Assembly (NCBI GenBank): GCA_037974335.1
Contig: CM075729.1
Location: 92,294,592 to 92,358,591, forward strand
DNA: 64,000 bases
Direction: 5' to 3'
Origin: Prionace glauca
Lineage: Eukaryota; Chordata; Chondrichthyes; Carcharhiniformes; Carcharhinidae
This document shows positions 33,735 to 43,769 of this stretch, one piece after another; position 1 is the first letter of the stretch, and every line of letters starts with the position of its first letter. The notes beneath the pieces were generated by a model, which was not told the DNA's origin, did no database searches, and saw nothing but the letters and a program-made list of their open reading frames with translations. The position numbers were made by a program, and so were the translations under genes.

Positions 33735-34500
33735 CTTAGACTATTTTCTAAATGGGAAAATGCTTAGGAAATTAGAAACACAAAGGGACTTGGGAATCAT
33801 TATTCAAGATTGTCTTAAGGTTAACGTGCAGGTTCAGTTGACAATTAGGAAGGAAAATACAATGTTGGCATTCATATCGAGAGGGTTTGAATACAAGAGC
33901 AGGAATGTACTTCTGAGGCTGTATCAGGCTCTGGTCAGACCCCATTTGCAATATTGTGAGCAATGTTGTGCCCCATATCGAAGGAAGGATGTGCTGGCCT
34001 TGTAAAAGGCTCCAGACAAGGTTCACAAGAGTGATCCGTGCAATGAAGAGCTTGTCTATGAGGAACGATTGAGGACTCTCGGTCTGTACTCACTGGAGTT
34101 TAGAAGGTTGAGCGGGGGGATCTTATTGAAACTTACAGGACACTGCGAGGCTTGGATAGAGTGGACATGGAGAGGATGTTTCCACTGGTAGGAAAAACCA
34201 GAACCAGAGAGCACGATCTCAGGCTAAAGGATGATCTTTGAAAACAGAGATAAGGAGGAATGTTTTCAGCCAGAGAATGGTGAATCTGTGGAACTCTTTG
34301 CCGTAGAAGGCTGAGGAGGCCAGGTCATTGAGTATCTTTAAGACCCTGATAGATAGGTTCTTGATTAATAAGGGGATCAGGGATTATGGGGAAAAGACAT
34401 GAAAATGGGGATAAGAAAAATATCAGCCATGATAGAATGGTGGAGCAAACTCAATGGGCCGAGTGGCCGAATTCTGCTCATATGTCTTATAGTCTTATGT
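33735..34500 (+). mobile_element. CR1-type LINE 3' fragment, old
   Basis: RT end with QRDLGIIIQDCLKVNVQVQ, AFISRGFEYKSRNVLLRLYQ and ALVRPHLQYCEQ, then a degenerate C-terminus and a TCTTATAGTCTTATG tail. Several frameshifts. Confidence 0.82.
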
Positions 34501-34649
34501 CTTGTGTTTGTTTGAAGACAAACAATAATCCAATTTGCTCTGATCCACAACAACTCCCCCAGAATTGGTGCACACTTTACCCTTCCCTGGGTACACACAT
34601 TCTCAAGTGGCTCAGTAACCCCAATGGGTGAGCACAAGAGTCAGTCACT

Positions 34650-34800
34650 TAAGGGGTGGCATAGTGGCGTAGTGATTAGTACTGATGCCTCACAGCTCCA
34701 GGGACCAGGGTTCGAATCCCGGCTTGGATCACTGTCTGTGCAGAGTCTGCATGTTCTCCCCGTGCCTGCATGGGTTTCCTCCGAGTGCTCTGGTTTCACT
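34650..34800 (+). mobile_element. tRNA-derived SINE head and core
   Basis: Pol III box A (AGTGATTAGTACTGATGCC) and box B (GGGTTCGAATCCC) are clear, followed by CACTGTCTGTGCAGAGTCTG and the GTTTCCTCCGAGTGCTCTGG core. The 3' part is missing. Confidence 0.85.
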
Positions 34801-36099
34801 AATAAATAATGTTTTTATAACGTTTCCATTTCTAACCCTTCCTGCTGTTGCCCCTGGGTGACTATTCCACCTTGGCTGCAGCACTGAGTCTCTGAAACAA
34901 TGTCTCTTTAACCTGGATTTCTGGTTCCATTCCAGCCTTGTGAAGACTGTGACACTGTCTGTCCCAAAATAAATCTCAGCTCTTCCCATAGGAACCTTAA
35001 TGTTAAGCAGCCTTTGTAATATTCAGCTTGTTGACGGAGCTCTTGATGGTGTCTTCACATCTGTCATCAATCAGCTGTTATGTCCATCAATTAAACGTCA
35101 TCTTCTGATGCTTCAGGTGAACACAGCAGATAAAATTCCTCAGCGATTTGGTCTGTAGTCCAAGGCTCACAGAATGCGGTAGAACAGTACCTGTAATGAA
35201 CAAGAAACAACTTCTTTTAATATTCTAGCTTGAGAAAGTGGAGAAACAAAAGATCGAGTCTGAACAACAGCTGTGTGGTCAGTACAGAGAGAAAACACAG
35301 TCTGGAGAAACAGCTTACCCTGATTCTTCATCTGAATGAATCAGAGCACAATCACAGCTGGGTTAAGATCAATGTGGATCAAGTGAGAAAACACAAAATG
35401 AGTTCAAATCTTACAAATCAAAGTAGAGCAGAAATAAAATGTTAAATACAAAATTGTAAAAGTTAGTGACAACAACAGGCCTCAGGCCTAGACTCAGAAT
35501 AATTTTAAAATAGAAATCAGGCCTTTCTATTTGATTCGAGACATTAACACGGTTTGTTTCTTTCTCTTCTTTCTCTCAAACAACATTCTATTCTTTTGAA
35601 AGTAACTCTGGAGATTGTTGCTGGTGATTTTAAAATGATTCCAGATCCGAACAGTTTTGTTGTTGAGCTGCCTTCTTTAACTCTGCTACAAATTGCATCC
35701 ATCAAACTTTCGGGTTTATATTTTGGGAAGAGACAAACACATTTTAAACTCTTCTTCCAGCACAGAAGCTTTCAGCATTTGGATTTGTGTCAATTGTTGT
35801 CAAACCTTCCAAAATAAACATTTCCTGTTGAGAACTTGATCATGACCCAAAGCTCAAATCTTCAAATTATAATTTCCACGATCAAAATTGAAACTCCCTC
35901 TTCCTGACGTGTGTGACTTTGTATCCAGATTGAAAGTGCCATGTTTTTATCAACACATATTCTTTATCTCAGATAACATCATCGTTTTTCAAAGGTCACT
36001 TGCTAAAAGAACTGATTCTCATTGTTCAGTGTGTCCATATCAGATCTCCTGTCCCCAGGCATAAAATAACAGTGATCCTGAAGGGGTTAAATCATTTTC
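34801..36099. other. No gene recognised
   Basis: AT-rich unique DNA with no convincing exon, RNA or repeat. Confidence 0.5.
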
Positions 36100-36425
36100 C
36101 ACAGAATCCCTATTGTGCAGTGTCCATTCAGCCCATCGAATCTACACCGACAACAATCCCATCCCAGGCTCTACCCCCAGAACCCCACATATTTACCCCA
36201 CTAATCTCTCGTACCTCCATATCCCGGGACACTAAGGGGTAAAATTTAGCACGGCCAACCAACCTAACCCACACATCTTTGACTGTGGGAGGCAACCGGA
36301 GCATCTGGAGAAAACCCACGCAGACACGGGGCGAATGTGCAAACTCCACAGTGACACAAGCCGGGAATCAAACCCACGTCCCTGGAGTTGTGAGAGGAAG
36401 CAGTGTTAACCACTGTTCCGCCTGG
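36100..36425 (-). mobile_element. tRNA-derived SINE, near full length
   Basis: The reverse strand carries box A (AACAGTGGTTAACACTGC) and box B-like (GGGTTTGATTCCC), then the GTTTTCTCCAGATGCTCCGG core and a tail near 36110 (TGCACAATAGGGATTCTG). About 325 bp. Confidence 0.82.
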
Positions 36426-36473
36426 TTCTAAGCCATGAGTATGCTGTGGCAATAAAAATCTTCAGATCAATTC

Positions 36474-36985
36474 ATAAGAACATAAGAAATAGGAGCAGGA
36501 GTAGGCCATCTAGCCCTTCGAGCCTGCCCCGCCATTCAATAAGATCATGGCTGATCTGAAGTGGATCAGTTCCACTTTCCCGCTTTCTCCCCATAACCCT
36601 TAATTCCCTTGTCTGTCAGAAATGTATCGACCCGTGACTTAAATATATTCAACGAAGTAGCCTCCACTAGTTCAATGGGCGGGGAATTCCAGAGATTCAC
36701 CTTTGATTGAAGAAGTTCCTCTTCAACTCCGATCTAAACTGCCCCCTCTTATTTTGAGGCTGTGCCCTCTAGTTCTGTTTTCCTTTCTAAATGGAAAGAA
36801 TTTCTCTACCTCTACCCTATCCAGCCCTTTCATTATCTTGTTAGTTTCTATAAGATCTCCCCTCAGCCTTCTAAATTCTAAAGAGTACAGGCCCAGTCTA
36901 TTCCATCTCTCTTCATAAGCTAACCCCCACATCTCTGGTATCAGCCCGGTGAATTCTCCGAGTCTCAATGCTGCTGCCAATCTTG
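36474..36985 (-). mobile_element. CR1 3' fragment
   Basis: The tail (CATAAGAACATAAG) at 36474 and the RT end on the minus strand (LGLYSLEFRRLRGDLIETNK, FFPFRKENRTRGH). Older than the 30827 copy. Confidence 0.88.
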
Positions 36986-37596
36986 TTCCATTTGTGGTTC
37001 TCTGGAAATAAAAACACAAGGTCCATTCTCTCAGGGGAATGGATTCAGCAATCTGAAAGTTTAAGCTGTTGTTGCAAAGAGTTCACTCTGTGTTTGTCTG
37101 CAAGAGGCTGCTACAAATCTCTTCATTTTCAACACAGGGAAAAGCTGGTGTATCTTTACAGAACAATCAAACTCTGCTTTTAGGACAGAAATCTCAACTC
37201 AAACCTCATAACTTCAAACTTTGCTTTGTTTTATTATATTGTCCTTGAATCCAACTCATTATCCACATTGTGAAGTTTCAAATTGCTGAAACTTCACACA
37301 CAAATGAGAAATTAGGGAAGGAAAGACATGAAAGCTCACACACACAAATTCTTCATTGTACACAAACACACACAAATAGAGAGATATGTATATTTCCATT
37401 CGGATAACAATTATCTGAACAACATTAAACTTTCAGACTTGAACAAAAAAAACACTCGCAGTGGAGGGGGTGGGAGGAATCTTCAAGACTTCCACCGACA
37501 GGGACCATCTAAACAGCCGAAACTCCCATTTCCTCAGTCCCTGCCTGTCACTGCTCATGTTGTAGAGAGTGTGGTTGAGCAGCAGACAGTGCTCAG
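36986..37596. other. No gene recognised, inner edge of right arm
   Basis: Unique AT-rich DNA up to the inverted-repeat boundary at 37597. Confidence 0.5.
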
Positions 37597-37821
37597 GGGG
37601 AGGGATGGAGTTTGTATCGGGAGATGAAGACCATGGCTTTGATCTTCCCAATGTGTTTCCCAGTGAGCCTGGCTCCTCAGTCCTGACTGCTCTGAGCTGC
37701 TGTTCTTTTCACTGATTGGACAGTTATTGTTAGAGATTCAGACCACAGCACAAATCCCCAGTGTCAAAAATAACTGCAAAGACTGTCAGATCGGAAGATT
37801 GAAACGTAACCAACAGAGGAA

Positions 37822-38885
37822 GTGAAAGAAGGAGCTCAGAGCAGCTGGATGTTTGTTACTGAGACGGGAGAAAATGGTGAACCATGTTCACTACCTCCAA
37901 TCTCCCAGCACAGAAGGCACAGTGGGATACAGTCAGGAGGGAGTTATCCTGGGACATCACTGCAGGAGTTCCTCAGGGTCGTGTCTGAGACACAACCATC
38001 TTCAGCTGCTTCAGTAATGACCTTCAGAAGTGGGGATGTTCACTGATGATTACACAAAGCTCAGCACCATTCACAACTCCTCAGATATTGAAACAGTAAC
38101 ATTCGTGCCACACAAGTACCACGGAATCACCATCTCCAACAGGAGAGAATTTGAACATCTCCCCTTGACATTCAATGTCATTACCATCGCTGAATCCCCC
38201 ACTGTAAAATCCTGTTGGTTCTGATTGACCAGAAACTGAACAGGACCAGCCTATAAATACTGTGTCTACAAGAGATGGTCAGTGGATAGGAATCCTGCAG
38301 CCAGTAACTCACATCCTGACTCTCCAAAGCCTGTCCACCATCTACAAGGCACAAGTCTGGAGTGTGATGGAATTGTCTCCACTTGTCTGGATGGGTAGAG
38401 CTCCAGCAACACTCGAGAAGCTCAACATCATCCAGGATAAAGCAGCCCCACTTGATTGGCACCCCATTCACAAACATTAAATCCCTCCACCACTGTTGAA
38501 CAGTGGCAGCAGTGTGTGCCATCTATAAGATGCCCTGCATGAACTCACCAAGGTTCCTGAGGCAGCACCTTCAAAACCCATGACCACTGTCATCTGGAAA
38601 GACAAATATAGCAGATCCCTGGGATCAACATCACCAGGAGATTCCCCTCCAAGCCACATGCCATTCTGAAGTGGAAATACATCTCCGTCCATGCACTGTC
38701 GCTGGGTCAGAATCCTGGAAACCCCTCCCTAACAGCACTGTGGGTGTGTGTACACCTCATGGACTGCAGCAGTTCAAGAAGGCAGCTCATCACCACCTTC
38801 TCAAGGACAATTAGGGATGGGCAATAAATGTTGGGATAGCCAGTGACACCCACATCCCATCAATGAATACATTTTTAATAATTCC
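37822..38885 (+). mobile_element. Old unclassified LINE, right arm, uninterrupted copy
   Basis: Counterpart of 7205-7666 plus 12080-12680 without the CR1. Decayed RT-like end (TDDYTKLSTIHNSSD; STIYKAQVWSVMELSPLVWM; GRAPATLEKLNIIQDKA) and a tail with AATTAGGGATGGGCAATAAA. It gives the empty-site sequence for the CR1 insertion. Confidence 0.6.
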
Positions 38886-38999
38886 TACTTTACACAGTGT
38901 CCCAATCTGTGTGTTGAAGTCTGGATCCTGTCAGCAGGATATTTGACTGCAAGAGCCTTCACCACTGTGTCTAATTCTGTCCCCAAACAAAATCCACAC

Positions 39000-39345
39000 A
39001 GAACCTGAATTTATATAGCACCGTAGTGTACAACATAGCCCATTATGTTTCACAGAGCAGCTTAAGAGGAATGGGGGAGAGGCTGGGGGTAGTTTAGGAA
39101 GAGAGATCGAAGGCTTGGGTGAAAGGATGGAGTTTGATGGGGAGAAAGATTTGGAGAGGGGGAGGGATTAAGGGTAGGAGGTCAGAGAGCAGGACCTGGG
39201 CATTTGAAGGCTCTGCTCTCAATGGTGGGATGAAGGAAGCAGCGATGAGCCGGGGAACAGAGTCAGCAGATGGAAGGTGAGGGAGAAATGTGAGTCTGGA
39301 GCAGGACACAGGGGTAGGGAGGAGTGAGGCCATGGAGGGAATTGG
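39000..39345 (-). mobile_element. L2-like LINE 3' end fossil, right arm
   Basis: Inverted copy of 6745-7085. The tail on the minus strand reads GGTGCTATATAAATTCA. Confidence 0.55.
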
Positions 39346-39357
39346 AGCGCAGTGAGG

Positions 39358-40140
39358 TCAGGGGTGACAGGTCAGTGAGGTGAGGGGTAACAGTTAAATG
39401 AAGTCAGGGGTGATAGATCACTGAGGCCAGGGGTGATAGATCACTGAGGTCAGGGGTGATAGATCACTGAGGCCAGGGGTGATAGATCACTGAGGTCAGG
39501 GGCGATAGATCACTGAGGCCAGGGGTGATAGATCACTGAGGCCAGGGGTGATAGATCACTGAGGCCAGGGGTGATAGATCACTGAGGCCAGGGGTGATAG
39601 ATCACTGAGGCCAGGGGTGATTGATCACTGAGGCCAGGGGTGATAGATCACTGAGGTCAGGGGCGATAGATCACTGAGGCCAGGGGTGATAGATCACTGA
39701 GGCCAGGGGTGATAGATCACTGAGGACAGGGGTGATAGATCACTGAGGACAGGGGTGATAGATCACTGAGGCCAGGGGTGATAGATCACTGAGGCCAGGG
39801 GTGATAGATCACTGAGGCCAGGGGTGATAGATCACTGAGGTCAGGGGTGATAGATCAGTGAGGTCAGGGGTGATAGATCACTGAGGCCAGGGGTGATAGG
39901 TCAGTGAGGTCAGGGGCGTTAGATCACTAAGGCCAGGGGTGATAGATCACTGAGGCCAGGGGTGATAGATCACTGAGGCCAGGGGTGATAGATCACTGAG
40001 GCCAGGGGTGATAGGTCAGTGAGGTCAGGGGTGATAGATCACTGAGGCCAGGGGTGATAGATCACTGAGGTCAGGGGCGATAGATCACTGAGGCCGGGGT
40101 GATAGGTCAGTGAGGTCAGGGGTGATAGATCAGTGAGGTC
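39358..40140. repeat. 23-bp minisatellite, right arm, about 34 copies
   Basis: Inverted counterpart of 6205-6740. The unit reads GATAGATCACTGAGGCCAGG plus GGT. It has about ten more copies than the left arm. Confidence 0.9.
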
Positions 40141-40255
40141 AGGAGTGCTGTTGGAATGACACTTGGTGCGAGACAGAGTCCAGACCCACTGCATTTGGGA
40201 CAAGCTGGAAATAAGAGGCGGATGTGATGGAGAGAATGTGGAGTTTGAAGCTCGG

Positions 40256-40575
40256 CCACTGGAGGCTCCAGTGGGAAGGAGGCCCATGTCCCTATTGGAG
40301 GCTCCAGTGGGAAGGAGGCCCATGTTTACTGGTCCCTATTGGAGGCTCCAGTGGGAAGGAGGCCCATGTTTACTGGTCCCTATTGGAGGCTCCAGTGGGA
40401 AGGAGACCCATGTTTACTGGTCCCTATTGGAGGCTCCAGTGGGATGGAGGCCCATGTTTACTGGTCCCTATTGGAGGCTCCAGTGGGAAGGAGGCCCATG
40501 TTTACTGGTCCCTATTAGAGGCTCCAGTGGGAAGGAGGCCCATGTTTACTGGTCCCTATTGGAGACTCCAGTGGG
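40256..40575. repeat. 44-bp minisatellite, right arm, about 7 copies
   Basis: Inverted counterpart of 5879-6110. The open frames across it come from the repeat and are not genes. Confidence 0.9.
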
Positions 40576-40599
40576 ACATGGACATCATGGTTGATGTGG

Positions 40600-41980
40600 A
40601 CCAGTTTTTTCTGTTTTGCACATGTCATTGTCCACCTTTGTGGAGGTCACAAAATGGATAAAGGGGAACTTGTAGCTGTGATGTACTGGGAATTTGAAAA
40701 GGTATTTCATAAATTACCCCATCAAATGTTACTACACAAGATATGATGATGTGTGGGTAAGAAGGTGGTGTGTGGGTAACATATTAGCATTGATAGAGGA
40801 TTGGTTAGCTCACAGAAATGAGAGAGAGGGGATAAATGATTGTTTTGGGGTTGGGAAGCTGTAATTCGTGGAGTTCTGGAACAATCACTGGAAAGAAGGC
40901 GGCTAAGAGGGGACCTCATTGAAACATATAAGATGATTAGAGGTTTAGACAGGGTAGATAGTGATAGCCTTTTTCCTAGGATGGAGAAAGCTAGCACGAG
41001 GGGGCACGACTTTAAATTAAGGGGGGGTAGTTATAGGACTGATGTCAGGGGTAGGTTCTTTACCCAGAGGGTGGTGAGTGACTGGAATGCCCTGCCAGCT
41101 GCAGTTGTAAATGCGCCTAGTTTGGGGGCGTTTAAGAGATCTGTGGATAGGTTTATGGATGAAAAGGGATTGGTTGAGGCTAGTGGGTCATTGTTTTGTA
41201 ACTGGTCGGCGCAACACTGAGGGCCGAAGGGCCTGTTCTGCGCTGTAATGTTCTGTGTTCTATGTTCTATCAGTGCTGGGACCACAACTATTCACAATCC
41301 ATATCAATGACTTGGATGAAGGGAGTGAATGGAACTAATGTCCCAGTGACATTAAGATCAGTGGGAAAAGTAAGTTACCAAGAGGAGGTAGAGAGTCTGC
41401 AAACAGATAGGGACAGGGGAAGTGAGTGGCTAAACATCTGCAGTACAACCTGGGTAAATGTGAAGGTGTCCACTTTGGCAGGAAGAATAGAAAAGCAGTA
41501 AACTATTGAAATGGAGAGAGATTGTACAACTCGGTGCTACAGAGGGATCTGGCTGTCCTGGGACATCAATCACAACAAGTTCGTCTGCAGCTCCAGCAAG
41601 TGATTAGGAAGACAAATGGAATGTTGGAGTTTATTACAAGGAGAATGGAATATAAAAATAGGGAAGTTTTACTGCAGCTGTACAGGGTCTCGATGAGACC
41701 ACATCTGGAATACTGTCTACAGTTAAGGTCTCCTTATTTGGAAAAGGACATCATTGTGTTAGAAACAGTTCAGAGAAGATTCACCCAACACATTCCTGGG
41801 GTGAGGGGTTACCTCATGAAGAAAAGTTGGACAGGTTGGGCCTGAACCCATTGGAGTTTAGAAGAATGAGAGGTGATCTTATTGAAACATATCAGATTGT
41901 GAGGGGACTGACAGAGTGGATATCAGGAGGATGGTGCCTCTTCTGGGGCAGAGTGAGATGAGAATACAGAGGAACAAAGA
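40600..41980 (+). mobile_element. Fossil CR1-like LINE interrupted by a younger CR1
   Basis: 40640-40877 is decayed RT (FHKLPHQMLLHK-like). It resumes at 41275 with LGPQLFTIHINDLDEG-like DNA and runs through RDLAVLGHQSQQVRLQLQQ and QLYRVSMRPHLEYCLQLRSP to about 41960. Only the first part is kept in the left arm. Confidence 0.75.
40878..41273 (+). mobile_element. CR1 3' fragment inserted in fossil LINE
   Basis: The frame 40840-41220 ends the RT (RRLRGDLIETYKMIRGLDRV, FFTQRVVSDWNALPAAVV), followed by GGTCGGCGCAACACTGAGGG and a TTCTATGTTCTAT tail. Absent from the left arm. Subfamily of 58868-61064. Confidence 0.9.
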
Positions 41981-43650
41981 GAATGAGCGATGTGCCACAG
42001 GGATCGATGCTGGGCCCACTGTTATTTGTCATTTATATTCATGATTTGGATGAGAACACAGGAGGTAAGGTTAATATGTTTGCGGGTGACACCGAGATTG
42101 GTGGCATTGTGGACAATGAAGGAAGTTATCTCCAACTGCAACCAGAATCAGGCCAGTGGGCTGACAAATGACAACTGGAGTTTAATTTAGATAAATGCAA
42201 GGTGATGTATTTTGATAGATTGAACCAGGGCAGGACTTACTCAGTTAATGGTAGGGCATTGGGGAGAGTAACAGAACAAAGAAATCGAGGGGTACATGTT
42301 CATAGCTCCTTGAAAGTGGAGTCACAGCTACAGACAGAGTGGTGAAGAAGGCATTCGGCATGCTTGATTTCACTGGTCAGAACATTGGATACTGGAATCA
42401 GGATGTCTTGTTGAAGTTGTACAAGACATTGTTTGATTTTACTTTGGAAGCTTTTGACTGCATTTCCGGTTCGTGGGGTTTTTTTGAGTACTTTTTATTT
42501 CCATTGCGGAAGTTAGGCGAGGGGCTAGTCGGGAAGGGAGAGCGGGGGGTATAAAAAAAAGGCAATAATAGACAGCGGGCAGCGTCGGGAGCGGGCAGCG
42601 GAGTGAGTGGGAGCAGAGTGAGAGCTATAAGGGCTTTGACTCACTGGCTCAGGCGAGAGCAGGCTTAGGCAAGGTGAGTTACTGGTTCCATCTTTGCTGT
42701 GTTCCATTTTGGGATATATAATTCCAAGGGGGGTCAGGACATGGCAGGGGCTATGGGGAGATGCTTTAGCTGTGTTAGGTGCCACATGTGGGAGTTCCTG
42801 CAGGCATCATGTCTCCCGAAGGCCCAAATCTGCGTCAAGCGTTTAGAGCTGCAGCGTTTGAGGGCCCGGGTCAGGCAGTTAGAGCTGCGTTTAGAGGATG
42901 CATTTCTGGTTCGGGAGAACGAGGAGGTAATGGCTATGAACCATGGACAAGTGGAGGTCCCAGGGCCTGGTAACAATAGGGGTACCATTCGCATACACAC
43001 GGGACAAGGTAGGTGTAGGAAAATGCTTTGTTAAGATGGCGGCGCGGGCTCGTTGTGCCGAAGGGCCTGTTTCCCGTGCTGAGTTGTTCTTTGTTCTTTG
43101 TTTATTGGTAAAGCCACACTTGGAATACTGTGTACAATTCTGGTCACCCTGTTATAGAAAGGATATTATTAAACTAGAAAGAGTGCAGAAAAGACTAGGC
43201 TGCTGCTGGGACTTGATGATTTGGGTTATCAGGAGAGGCTGGATCGACTGGGACTGTTTTATCTGGAGCGTAGGAGGCTGAGGGGTGACCTTGTAGAGGT
43301 CAATAAAATAATGAGGGTCATAGATCAACTCGATAATTTACATCTTTTCTCAAAGGTCGGGGATTCTAAAACTAGAGGACATCGGTTTAAGGTGAGAGCG
43401 GAGAGATACAGAAGTGTCCAAATGGGCAATTTTTTCACACAGAGGTGGAACAAACTGCCAGAGGTCGTAATAGAGGCGGACACAATTTTGTCTTTTAAGA
43501 ATTATTTAGGCAGATACATGGGTAAGATGGGGATAGACGGATATGGGCCAAATACAGCAATTGAAGTTAGGGCTTTAAAAAAAAAAGGGCAGCATGAACA
43601 AGTTGGGCTGAAGGGCCTGTTTCCTTGCTGTAAACCTCGATGACTCTATG
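41981..43650 (+). mobile_element. Fossil CR1-like LINE, second copy in right arm
   Basis: SDVPQGSMLGPLLFVIYIHD at 41983 onward, then decayed RT to 42431, resuming at 43104 with [19 protein letters not shown] and [20 protein letters not shown] to about 43650. The 3' end (CTGTAAACCTCGATGACTCT) is shared with the left arm at 4961, so this element predates the duplication. Confidence 0.8.
42432..43103 (+). mobile_element. CR1 internal-deletion derivative, 672 bp
   Basis: The 5' end has the CR1 5'-UTR phrase AGACAGCGGGCAGCGTC, shared with the full-length copy at 7933, then an ORF1 start (CFSCVRCHMWEFLQ, VRQLELRLEDAF). This jumps directly to the 3' end used by the 43770-45966 element (AAGGGCCTGTTTCCCGTGCT, TTGTTCTTTGTTCTTTG tail). 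ATTG flanks it at 42428-42431 and 43104-43107, as a short target duplication would. All of the esterase, endonuclease and RT is missing. Confidence 0.8.
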
Positions 43651-43769
43651 AGATAAAGTGAGGGAGAAACTGAGAGGAATAGAGGGAGGGAGAATGAGAA
43701 GGGAGAAGAAAGAGTGAACGAGAGGGAACACAAAGAGTGTGAGACAGGAAGGACAAGAAAGGGAGACAA

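Noticed and set aside
34650-34720. Possible tRNA gene because of clear box A and box B
   Set aside because: No cloverleaf could be drawn by eye, and the following core shows it is the head of a SINE.
40163-40661. Open frames of 143-145 codons with a repeated GPYWRLQWEGG-type motif, and their counterparts at 5778-6142
   Set aside because: They are reading frames through the 44-bp minisatellite. The period is not a multiple of three and several frames are equally open.
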